Assembly (NCBI GenBank): GCA_021851535.1
Contig: JAJZDT010000045.1
Location: forward strand, 1 to 5,089
DNA from: Microcaldota archaeon
GTDB taxonomy: Archaea > Micrarchaeota > Micrarchaeia > Micrarchaeales > Micrarchaeaceae
Reading direction: 5' to 3'
DNA: 5,089 bases
Part shown: piece by piece, positions 1-5,074 of the stretch
Numbering within the stretch: the first letter of the stretch is position 1
How the letters are laid out: each line of letters starts with the position of its first letter
Made by a program: the position numbers and the translations under genes
Notes under the pieces: generated by a model
The model's input: the letters and a program-made list of their open reading frames with translations, nothing else
Told to the model about the DNA's origin: nothing
Database searches by the model: none

Positions 1-354
1 TGGTATACCACTTATCGATATTATTTTTTTAATTTTTTTCTCTTTTAAAAAATTGTATATTGCGTCAGATATCTCGTATATGGATTTTTCAGAAGAGGGC
101 CCAGATTCCGCAAAAAGCAATAATAGACTATTTTTCTTCGAATAATAAAATCTTAGCGGTGGCATTGGGGTATCTTTATGTATAGATACAAGAGGTGGGA
201 AAAGATCGCTTTTTATATATCCTACATATTCAAGTTGAAGTTTATTCACTATATAACTTATACTCATAGGGCCTACAAGTCCTGTTCCTGGAAATCCTTC
301 TAAGAACGTGCAGCCGTCTAATTCTATCTTTTTAAATAATTTTATTTCAATCAT
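1..354 (-). CDS. PAC2-family protein (proteasome assembly chaperone type), N-terminal half, runs off the left edge
   Basis: Reading the minus strand from the ATG at 354-352 gives 118 open codons to the window edge with no stop, so this is the N-terminal part of a longer gene. The protein begins MIEIKLFKKIELDGCTFLEG and continues with FPGTGLVGPMSISYIVNKL (residues 21-39), DLFPPLVSIHKDTPMPPLRFY (47-67) and, at the edge, KKIISISGIP. The glycine-rich EGFPGTGLVG start followed by a hydrophobic helix, and the later SGIP turn, are typical of the archaeal PAC2 family (PF09754), usually about 240 residues. Eukaryotic relatives help assemble the 20S proteasome; the role of single-domain archaeal members is less settled. 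It looks cytosolic, with no signal peptide or membrane segment. It is transcribed away from the gene at 511. I am confident of the family and not of the exact function. Confidence 0.85.
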   Translation of the reverse strand, partial: MIEIKLFKKIELDGCTFLEGFPGTGLVGPMSISYIVNKLQLEYVGYIKSDLFPPLVSIHKDTPMPPLRFYYSKKNSLLLLFAESGPSSEKSIYEISDAIYNFLKEKKIKKIISISGIP

Positions 355-380
355 TAAATCATATTTATTATTTAGAGAAG

Positions 381-402
381 ATATAAAAGATTATATAAAA
401 AA
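381..402 (-). promoter_or_regulatory. Probable TATA-box region for the PAC2-family gene
   Basis: On the minus strand this stretch reads as T-rich sequence followed by TTATATAATC and then TCTTTTATAT. Two overlapping TATA-like elements lie about 42 and 31 bases upstream of the ATG at 354. The distal one would give a short leader of roughly 15-20 bases, and the proximal one a nearly leaderless transcript. Which is used cannot be decided by eye in such AT-rich DNA. Confidence 0.4.
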
Positions 403-470
403 GGCGAAAAAACCCCAAAAATACGTTAAATTCATCAAAAAAACCTATTTTCCTCTGTAAATCGACGATA

Positions 471-482
471 AATATTTAAATC
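471..482 (+). promoter_or_regulatory. Probable TATA box for the small basic protein gene
   Basis: AATATTTAAAT is centred about 34 bases upstream of the ATG at 511. With the usual archaeal spacing of about 25 bases, transcription would start near 500-504, giving a leader of only about 10 bases that still contains the ribosome-binding site at 503-508. The rest of the 355-510 region holds A-rich and CCCC-containing sequence in which I see no gene. Confidence 0.5.
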
Positions 483-502
483 TATCTAGTTTATTCTTAT
501 TA

Positions 503-508
503 GTGATC
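503..508 (+). promoter_or_regulatory. Ribosome-binding site GTGATC
   Basis: GTGATC matches the 3' part of the ideal archaeal site GGAGGTGATC and ends two bases before the ATG at 511. Aligned to the full ideal site, the missing GGAGG would lie at the normal distance of about 7 bases. It supports 511 as the start, and the same arrangement recurs before the gene starting at 2786. Confidence 0.5.
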
Positions 509-510
509 TA

Positions 511-735
511 ATGGCAGAAAAGATAGGAAGCGAATCAATAGAGAGAGAAGATGGATACCTATACTTCTTGGGAAAGGATGGGTTCGTATGGAGAACTCCA
601 ATGAAATCCAATACAAGAGGAAGAAAGTCCAAAGTAGGTTCTGAGAAGATCAAGAGGGAACAGGGCTATCTCTATTTTATTGATAAGAAAGGGTATGTTG
701 CAAGAGCAAAGATGAATAGAAAGGGAAGAAGGTAA
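511..735 (+). CDS. Small basic two-repeat protein of unknown function, possibly nucleic-acid binding
   Basis: The 74-residue protein is two copies of one unit with a period of 37 residues. Copy 1 runs about 4-36 (KIGSESIEREDGYLYF...GKDGFVWR) and copy 2 about 41-73 (KVGSEKIKREQGYLYF...DKKGYVAR). Roughly half of the aligned positions are identical, including G, S, E, R, E, GYLYF, K, G, V, R and M. By hand count there are 20 Lys/Arg and 9 Asp/Glu, so it is strongly basic. Each copy alternates polar and aromatic/hydrophobic residues as two short beta strands around a K-x-G turn, and a basic tail (R-G-R-K; N-R-K-G-R-R) follows each. It has no Cys, signal peptide or membrane segment. I recall similar short 'hypothetical' proteins in diverse archaea but cannot name a characterised family. 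Binding of DNA, RNA or the ribosome is inference from charge and size. The TATA box and GTGATC site support it as a real gene. Confidence 0.85.
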   Translation: MAEKIGSESIEREDGYLYFLGKDGFVWRTPMKSNTRGRKSKVGSEKIKREQGYLYFIDKKGYVARAKMNRKGRR

Positions 736-760
736 TATTCTTACCTATTTTTTTATTTTA
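731..760 (+). terminator. Possible terminator between convergent genes
   Basis: GGTAA (731-735) and TTACC (741-745) form a 5-bp inverted repeat with a 5-base loop, followed by TATTTTTTTATTTTAATTTTT. This is a hairpin plus T-tract for the plus-strand gene. The stem contains the TAA stop of that gene and reaches the first base of the TAG stop of the opposing DUF192 gene, so the two genes end only 9 bases apart. The stem is short, and the T-tract is the stronger signal for archaeal termination. Confidence 0.45.
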
Positions 761-1152
761 ATTTTTGCTCCTTTTTTTATTCTATTATTTTTTACAAACC
801 CAGCATTTAATTCTATTATATACCTGTCAGGATTTTTTGGTTTATATGTTTTGCAATTAAACATTGAGGTGCATGGTTTGGCATTTTCGCGAATGTCTAT
901 GATCTCAAAATTACTGTTTACCCATAATATATCTATGTTGAAATGCATGTTAAGCATCCATATACTATGGTAATCATCCCCATTGAACATAAAGAACATA
1001 CCCATATTGGTATCTAATGACTCTTTATACATAAGTCCAATCATTCTTTTTATAAAATTATCTGCAATAAGTACATCAATTTCTTTTTTTTCTATTGTGA
1101 TTTTAACTTTATTATAATGCATACGTTTTTGCAAAAATTTTAATAGTGCCAT
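745..1152 (-). CDS. DUF192 family protein (COG1430 type), function unknown
   Basis: The 135-residue protein carries the DUF192 signature in order: RMIGLMYKESL (36-46), GMFFMF (51-56), IWMLNMHFNIDILWV (64-78), EIIDIRENAKPC (83-94), YKP (103-105), YIIELNAGF (111-119) and a basic end. The family is a small beta-rich domain widespread in bacteria and archaea, with structures known but no agreed biochemical role. No signal peptide is visible, so this copy looks cytosolic, although many relatives are exported. The C94/C100 pair lies where the family usually has a conserved Pro followed by a loop. The ATG at 1152 is preceded at 6 bases by AGGT (1162-1159), which overlaps the stop of the upstream aldehyde dehydrogenase; this supports the start and translational coupling. 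Met11 (at 1122) is a possible shorter start because the conserved domain begins after it. Confidence 0.88.
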   Translation of the reverse strand: MALLKFLQKRMHYNKVKITIEKKEIDVLIADNFIKRMIGLMYKESLDTNMGMFFMFNGDDYHSIWMLNMHFNIDILWVNSNFEIIDIRENAKPCTSMFNCKTYKPKNPDRYIIELNAGFVKNNRIKKGAKIKIKK

Positions 1153-1158
1153 TTGTAT

Positions 1159-1162
1159 ACCT
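1159..1162 (-). promoter_or_regulatory. Ribosome-binding site AGGT for the DUF192 gene
   Basis: AGGT on the minus strand, 6 bases before the ATG at 1152, overlaps the TAG stop (1163-1161) of the aldehyde dehydrogenase. With only 8 bases between the two genes and no room for a promoter, this points to one mRNA and coupled translation. Confidence 0.45.
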
Positions 1163-2786
1163 ATTTTGTTAATGATAAGCTCTGCTCTCTCATAAACTGC
1201 TGTAAATAATATTTACTACCACTACCCTTGCCTGTGAGTCCGCTCGCCTTCCAGCCTACGAATGTGTGTAAACCTACAATTGCCCCTGTTGTCGCGCTAG
1301 TTGCCCTATTTATATAAATGACTCCCGCCTCTATTTTACTAGAGAACTCATTTATCTCATTTTTATTTCTGGTGTATAATCCAGCTGTAAGTCCGTATTT
1401 AACATCATTTGCCATATCTATTGCTTTGTTAAAATCATCAAATTCTATTATTGCAAGTATAGGTACAAAGAGTTCATTATGTACCAGTTCATCATCATTT
1501 TTTAATTCTGCAACTATCGGCTCAACATAATATCCATTTAATTGAATTGGCACCCTATTGCCCCCATATAATAATGATCCAGTTCTCTTTATCTTATTTA
1601 TTGATTCGGTATATCTAATATATGCATTTTCACTTATCAATGGACCTATGTAATTACTTTTTTTAAGAGGGTCTCCAATATGTAATGTTCTTACTTTTTC
1701 TATTAATTTACTTATGAAAATTTCTTTTATTGAAGAGTGTACATACACTCTTGATAATGCACTGCATTTTTGTCCTGCATAACCAAATGCTGCACTCGAG
1801 ATACCATCTATTGCTTTTTCTATATCCGCATGTTTAGATACTATTGTGGGATTTTTACCCCCCATTTCTACAACAAAATTTTTTTGCAATCCCAAATCAA
1901 GGCTTTTTTTAATCATGCTAATACCTGTATCATATGAACCTGTAAAAGCTATTCCTGAAACATCCTTATTTATTACCAATTCATCGCCTATCTCATTTCC
2001 AGGTCCCGTGATAAAATTAAATACGCCTTCAGGTAGGCCAGATTCTTTTAATAGTTGGTATATTTTTAATCCTGTAAGCATTGTCATGTTATCCGTCGAT
2101 GAAGGCTTAAACACTACAGTATTACCGGTAATAATTGCCCCTATACTCATTCCAGACGATATGGATATCGGAAAGTTAAATGGTGCTATAATACCAAACA
2201 CACCTACTGGTAATAATTTTATATTAACTACCTCAGATGCGCCTGGTGCTCCTTGAAATCCAGCATTAACTTTTATCTTACTATCACTAGAAATATTTTT
2301 TCTTATATACCCTTTGTTAGATTCCATATCGTTTGCATAATAATTAGCGAAATCTATTGCTTCATCCACCTCTCCAATGGACTCATATCTAGATTTTCCG
2401 TTCTCTAAACTTAATATCGCTGCTATATCAAATTTATTTTTTGATAATAAAATTGCAAAATTTTTAAATATCTCAACACGTTTTTTATAATCAATCAAGC
2501 GCCATTCATTAAATGCTTTTTTTGCTGCCTCTATAGCCATTTTTGCATGTTCACGTTTTCCTTTTTGGAAACGACCTATTATTATATTTTTATCTATTGG
2601 AGAATATTCGGTTAGCAGACTATCTGAATTTACAGCTTTTCCTGATATATACATAGGGTATGTAGCCCCAATGCTCTTTTTGAGCCTTAAAATTGCATCA
2701 TCAAATAATTTATCAAATTCTATCTCGTTATTACTTTCCATAAATTTTTTATAAGTAAATTCATTTTTAAATTCTGAATAAGGCAT
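1161..2786 (-). CDS. Aldehyde dehydrogenase of the 1-pyrroline-5-carboxylate dehydrogenase type
   Basis: The 541-residue protein is a full-length NAD(P)-dependent aldehyde dehydrogenase. Visible features are the P5CDH-like entry YPMYISGK (43-50), the APFNFP oxyanion-hole Asn204, Lys227 (FKPSS), the cofactor loop FTGS (281-284), general base Glu307 (VEMGGKNP), the nucleophile Cys341 (GQKCSALSR), Glu438/Phe440 (NELF) and the C-terminal GAIVG...F (501-509). In the well-studied Thermus P5CDH the residues that hold the substrate carboxylate are a Ser next to the Cys, a Gly-Ala pair and a Phe eight residues after the Gly. Here these are Ser342, Gly501-Ala502 and Phe509 with identical spacing. The likely reaction is therefore glutamate semialdehyde to glutamate, the last step of proline (and ornithine) breakdown in the cytosol. 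Oddities are Val in place of the usual Gly at 441 (LFVP) and 510 (FVGWK). No proline dehydrogenase gene is in the window. Another short-chain semialdehyde remains possible. Confidence 0.92.
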   Translation of the reverse strand: MPYSEFKNEFTYKKFMESNNEIEFDKLFDDAILRLKKSIGATYPMYISGKAVNSDSLLTEYSPIDKNIIIGRFQKGKREHAKMAIEAAKKAFNEWRLIDYKKRVEIFKNFAILLSKNKFDIAAILSLENGKSRYESIGEVDEAIDFANYYANDMESNKGYIRKNISSDSKIKVNAGFQGAPGASEVVNIKLLPVGVFGIIAPFNFPISISSGMSIGAIITGNTVVFKPSSTDNMTMLTGLKIYQLLKESGLPEGVFNFITGPGNEIGDELVINKDVSGIAFTGSYDTGISMIKKSLDLGLQKNFVVEMGGKNPTIVSKHADIEKAIDGISSAAFGYAGQKCSALSRVYVHSSIKEIFISKLIEKVRTLHIGDPLKKSNYIGPLISENAYIRYTESINKIKRTGSLLYGGNRVPIQLNGYYVEPIVAELKNDDELVHNELFVPILAIIEFDDFNKAIDMANDVKYGLTAGLYTRNKNEINEFSSKIEAGVIYINRATSATTGAIVGLHTFVGWKASGLTGKGSGSKYYLQQFMREQSLSLTK

Positions 2787-2789
2787 ATC

Positions 2790-2794
2790 ATCAC
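2790..2794 (-). promoter_or_regulatory. Ribosome-binding site GTGAT for the aldehyde dehydrogenase
   Basis: On the minus strand GATGTGATGAT directly precedes the ATG at 2786, leaving 3 bases after GTGAT. This is nearly the same site and spacing as at 503-508 and supports the chosen start. Confidence 0.45.
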
Positions 2795-2820
2795 ATCAAT
2801 ATAGTATAATCATAATACAT

Positions 2821-2831
2821 CTTTTTATAAA
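2821..2831 (-). promoter_or_regulatory. TATA box for the aldehyde dehydrogenase-DUF192 operon
   Basis: TTTATAAAAAG on the minus strand is centred about 40 bases upstream of the ATG at 2786, predicting a start near 2800 and a leader of about 15 bases that contains the GTGAT site. It is a clean match to the archaeal TATA element. Confidence 0.6.
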
Positions 2832-2856
2832 TGATTTTTAAATTCGGTTTTGATAA

Positions 2857-2918
2857 TTTGTGGATAAATAGACAATTTAACATTTAATGCAGTTACATTA
2901 ATTTAATTGTGATAAATA
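2857..2918. repeat. Imperfect direct repeat in the divergent intergenic region
   Basis: TTTGTGGATAAATA (2857-2870) and ATTGTGATAAATA (2906-2918) are near-copies about 49 bases apart, upstream of the sufB TATA box and behind the dehydrogenase promoter. They could be paired regulator sites, but the sequence is AT-rich enough for such similarity to arise by chance. I see no gene in the 2787-3022 region; it holds two divergent promoters, this repeat and the palindrome at 2955-2973. Confidence 0.25.
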
Positions 2919-2932
2919 AAAATTATAATAAG

Positions 2933-2942
2933 CTTTAAAAAG
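2933..2942 (+). promoter_or_regulatory. TATA box for the sufB-sufD unit
   Basis: CTTTAAAAAG resembles the archaeal TATA element. Its centre near 2938 predicts transcription starting about 2962-2966, giving a leader of roughly 58 bases to the sufB ATG. A weaker alternative, TAATTAATA at 2988-2996, lies about 31 bases before the ATG and would make a nearly leaderless mRNA. The stronger box is preferred because the palindrome at 2955-2973 sits exactly at its expected start site. Confidence 0.5.
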
Positions 2943-2954
2943 GAGAATGTTCAG

Positions 2955-2973
2955 ATTATAACTGAGTTATAAT
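2955..2973. promoter_or_regulatory. Perfect 19-bp palindrome, candidate operator of the suf genes
   Basis: ATTATAACT-G-AGTTATAAT is a perfect inverted repeat of two 9-bp arms around one central base at 2964. The centre lies 26 bases downstream of the centre of the TATA box at 2933-2942, the usual place for the transcription start. A dimeric repressor bound here would block the polymerase, fitting control of iron-sulfur assembly genes by an iron or cluster sensor. A one-base loop cannot form a proper RNA hairpin, so a DNA site is more likely than a terminator. The binding protein is not identified, and its identity would be inference. Confidence 0.6.
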
Positions 2974-3022
2974 TAAGCATTTTATTGTAATTAATAGTTA
3001 ATGTTCATCTCGTGGTTTTACT

Positions 3023-4441
3023 ATGTCTAATGCAAAGGAGCAGTTCGTCGGTACAAACGAACAGGAATATATGGAGAAATATGGTTTTAATGATAAGATC
3101 GATTATAAATTCAAAAGCGACAAAGGGCTATCTGAAGATATAGTAAGGGAGATATCTAAAATAAAGAACGAACCAGAATGGATGCTTGAGAAGAGGCTAA
3201 ATGCATATAAAATATTTAAAAGTAAACCTATGCCTAAATGGGGTGCTGATCTTGAAGGCATAGATTTTGATGACATTTACTATTATATAAGGCCTACAGA
3301 CAAAAAATCTGATAGTTGGGATTCTGTACCGGATGATATAAAAAAGACATTTGATAAACTTGGTATACCTGAGGCTGAACGGAAGTTTTTTGCAGGTGCA
3401 GAGGCGCAGTACGATAGCGAGGTTGTATATCATAGCATAAAAGAGGATCTTAAAAAGCAGGGTGTTGTTTTTACTGATACAGATACCGCAGTGAAAGAAT
3501 ATCCAGAATTGATGAAACGTTATTTTGGTACTGTTATACCAGATAACGATAATAAGTTTTCTGCGTTAAATAGCGCTGTATGGTCTGGAGGTAGCTTCAT
3601 ATACATACCAAAAAATGTTAAACTTACAATGCCACTTCAGGCATATTTTAGAATAAATGCTGAAAAGGCAGGTCAATTTGAACGAACTCTTATAATAGCT
3701 GATGAGGGTGCCGATGTTACGTACATAGAAGGATGCACTGCACCAATATATGTGAGTTCTTCATTACACTCGGCTGTAGTTGAACTTGTTGCCCATAAAA
3801 ATGCACATATTAGATATGTTACTATTCAGAATTGGTCAAAAAATGTATACAATCTTGTTACTCAACGTGCATTTGCGTATGAAAATGCATACGTCGAATG
3901 GATTGATGGCAATATAGGAAGCAAAGTGAATATGAAATATCCAAGTGTATATTTGAAAGAGCGTGGCGCAAAGGGAGAAATATTATCTATAGCTGTTGCT
4001 GGAGAATCACAAATACAGGATTCTGGAGGAAAGATTCTTCATCTAGCTCCAGATACTACATCAAAAATAATATCTAAGAGCGTTTCAAAAGGCTCTGGGC
4101 TTACCACATATCGTGGTCTTATATATGTTGGAAAGGATGCTGCAAATGTAAAGTCTGCCGTTCGATGTGATGCGCTTTTACTTAATGAAAATTCAAAGAC
4201 CAATACATATCCTTATATGGAGATGCATAGAGAGGATGCAAGTATAACACATGAAGCTACTGTGGGAAAAGTTGGAGAGGATGAATTATTTTATTTAATG
4301 AGTAGAGGTCTTAGTGAGGAGGATGCACTTACTACTATAGTGCTTGGATTTATAGAACCACTTGCAAAGGCGCTACCTATGGAATACTCTTTAGAGTTGA
4401 AACGATTAATAAAAATAGACATGACCGATTCTGTTGGTTAA
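3023..4441 (+). CDS. sufB: Iron-sulfur cluster assembly scaffold protein SufB
   Basis: The 472-residue protein is a complete SufB, the scaffold on which new iron-sulfur clusters are built with SufC (ATPase) and usually SufD in the cytosol. The N-terminal helical part (1-170) includes the family stretch EPEWMLEKRLNAYKIFKSKP (50-69) and the KFFAGAEAQYDSEVVYHSI region (121-139). The beta-helix core follows, with SGGSFIYIPKNVKL (188-201) and EGCTAP (236-241), and the C-terminal helical part ends LPMEYSLELKRLI. The protein has only two cysteines, Cys238 and Cys382. By alignment they match E. coli Cys254 and Cys405, the sulfur entry and cluster-building residues. His410-Glu411 (THEAT) match E. coli His433-Glu434. 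The ATG at 3023 is preceded by GTGGT (3012-3016), similar to the site before the next gene. Control is probably through the palindrome at 2955-2973. sufC is not adjacent upstream. Confidence 0.96.
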   Translation: MSNAKEQFVGTNEQEYMEKYGFNDKIDYKFKSDKGLSEDIVREISKIKNEPEWMLEKRLNAYKIFKSKPMPKWGADLEGIDFDDIYYYIRPTDKKSDSWDSVPDDIKKTFDKLGIPEAERKFFAGAEAQYDSEVVYHSIKEDLKKQGVVFTDTDTAVKEYPELMKRYFGTVIPDNDNKFSALNSAVWSGGSFIYIPKNVKLTMPLQAYFRINAEKAGQFERTLIIADEGADVTYIEGCTAPIYVSSSLHSAVVELVAHKNAHIRYVTIQNWSKNVYNLVTQRAFAYENAYVEWIDGNIGSKVNMKYPSVYLKERGAKGEILSIAVAGESQIQDSGGKILHLAPDTTSKIISKSVSKGSGLTTYRGLIYVGKDAANVKSAVRCDALLLNENSKTNTYPYMEMHREDASITHEATVGKVGEDELFYLMSRGLSEEDALTTIVLGFIEPLAKALPMEYSLELKRLIKIDMTDSVG

Positions 4442-4443
4442 GT

Positions 4444-4447
4444 GGTG
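4444..4447 (+). promoter_or_regulatory. Ribosome-binding site GGTG deciding the start of the sufD-like gene
   Basis: GGTG, complementary to the CACC of the archaeal 16S rRNA end, lies 6 bases before the ATG at 4454. This favours that ATG over the in-frame GTG at 4442, which directly abuts the sufB stop and has no site of its own. Confidence 0.55.
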
Positions 4448-4453
4448 TTTAAA

Positions 4454-5041
4454 ATGAGTGAATATCAGACATTTGCAAACGAGGCATTGGAGTTATATAA
4501 ATCACTGCCTGAGGAGACGAATTCAATATATAAGCGCAGGCATATAGTTTTAGATTTAAGTTTACTAGAAGAAAAATCTGACTTAATTGATGATAAAACT
4601 ATAATAGAGCGTATATATAAGGAATCTATTGCACATCTAAACATATCCTTTGATGTGATTATAGGGAGACATGGCGCAATAGTTAAAGATAATCCATACA
4701 TAAAAACAATAAATAAAAATGATGAAGAATTTTATAAGGTATTGAAAAAATCAATGCATGATAAACGTGAGGATAAATATGTTGCATTCACTCATGCACA
4801 TGTTGATCAAATAATAACAATAAATATACCTGAGGGTGTGGTAGCATCGCTGAATGTTCTGTTCGTAAATGCATACGAATCGCTTCCAATAATAGTATAT
4901 ACTAAATTGGGAAAGAATGCTAATCTTAAAATGTTGCAAGTATCTACTTCCAAATCCTCAAAGAACACATTTACATCTATAATAAATGAATTTGAGGCGT
5001 CGGAGTACTCAAAAGCTGAAGTTAATATAACATATCCATAA
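4454..5041 (+). CDS. sufD: Half-length SufD-like protein (SufBD family), C-terminal half missing
   Basis: The 195-residue protein resembles the N-terminal half of SufD, the SufB paralogue in the SufBCD complex. Residues 1-30 (ALELYKSLPEETNSIYKRRH) match the SufD opening. The stretch DKYVAFTHAHVDQIITINIP (107-126) corresponds to the first beta-helix strands, and LPIIVYTKLGKNANLKML (144-161) continues the helix. It stops at AEVNITYP, about where SufB reaches AHIRYVTIQNW. SufD proteins are usually about 400 residues, so the second half of the beta-helix and the C-terminal helices are absent. That missing part holds the SufC-binding helices and the His (E. coli His360) that pairs with SufB Cys405. 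It has no cysteine. It follows sufB after 12 bases and shares its mRNA. It may be a truncated gene, a naturally short subunit or an assembly or sequencing error; the TAA is followed by a terminator-like signal, not more SufD in another frame. Confidence 0.8.
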   Translation: MSEYQTFANEALELYKSLPEETNSIYKRRHIVLDLSLLEEKSDLIDDKTIIERIYKESIAHLNISFDVIIGRHGAIVKDNPYIKTINKNDEEFYKVLKKSMHDKREDKYVAFTHAHVDQIITINIPEGVVASLNVLFVNAYESLPIIVYTKLGKNANLKMLQVSTSKSSKNTFTSIINEFEASEYSKAEVNITYP

Positions 5042-5054
5042 AAACCACTTTAAT

Positions 5055-5074
5055 ATTAATAAAATTAATTTTTT
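5055..5074 (+). terminator. Terminator-like signal after the sufB-sufD unit
   Basis: ATTAAT-AAA-ATTAAT (5055-5069) is a 6-bp inverted repeat closely followed by a T-tract to 5074, beginning 14 bases after the stop at 5041. The stem is all A/T and weak, but the T-tract fits archaeal termination. The remaining bases to 5089 show no gene. Confidence 0.35.

Noticed and set aside
1..10. Palindrome TGGTATACCA at the left edge
   Set aside because: It lies inside the PAC2-family coding sequence (codons for G-I-P), and GTATAC-type hexamers recur at 1155-1160 and near 3361, so chance and codon content explain it.
355..510. A small RNA or gene in the left divergent region
   Set aside because: No stable stem, tRNA-like fold or open frame is visible; the A-rich and T-rich runs are accounted for by the two promoters.
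1846..2256. Plus-strand open frame of 136 codons opposite the aldehyde dehydrogenase (also a shorter one at 1318-1530)
   Set aside because: They lie wholly antisense to a clearly conserved enzyme, have no promoter or ribosome-binding site, and their translations resemble no family.
2941..2961. AGGAG followed by ATG TTC AGA TTA TAA, a four-codon reading frame that could be a leader peptide
   Set aside because: It lies upstream of the predicted transcription start near 2964, so it is probably not transcribed, and it is too short to support.
3197..3433. Minus-strand open frame opposite sufB
   Set aside because: It is antisense to conserved SufB sequence and has no supporting signals.
4465..4939. 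Two minus-strand open frames opposite the sufD-like gene
   Set aside because: They are shadows of the coding strand with no start signals or recognisable protein.
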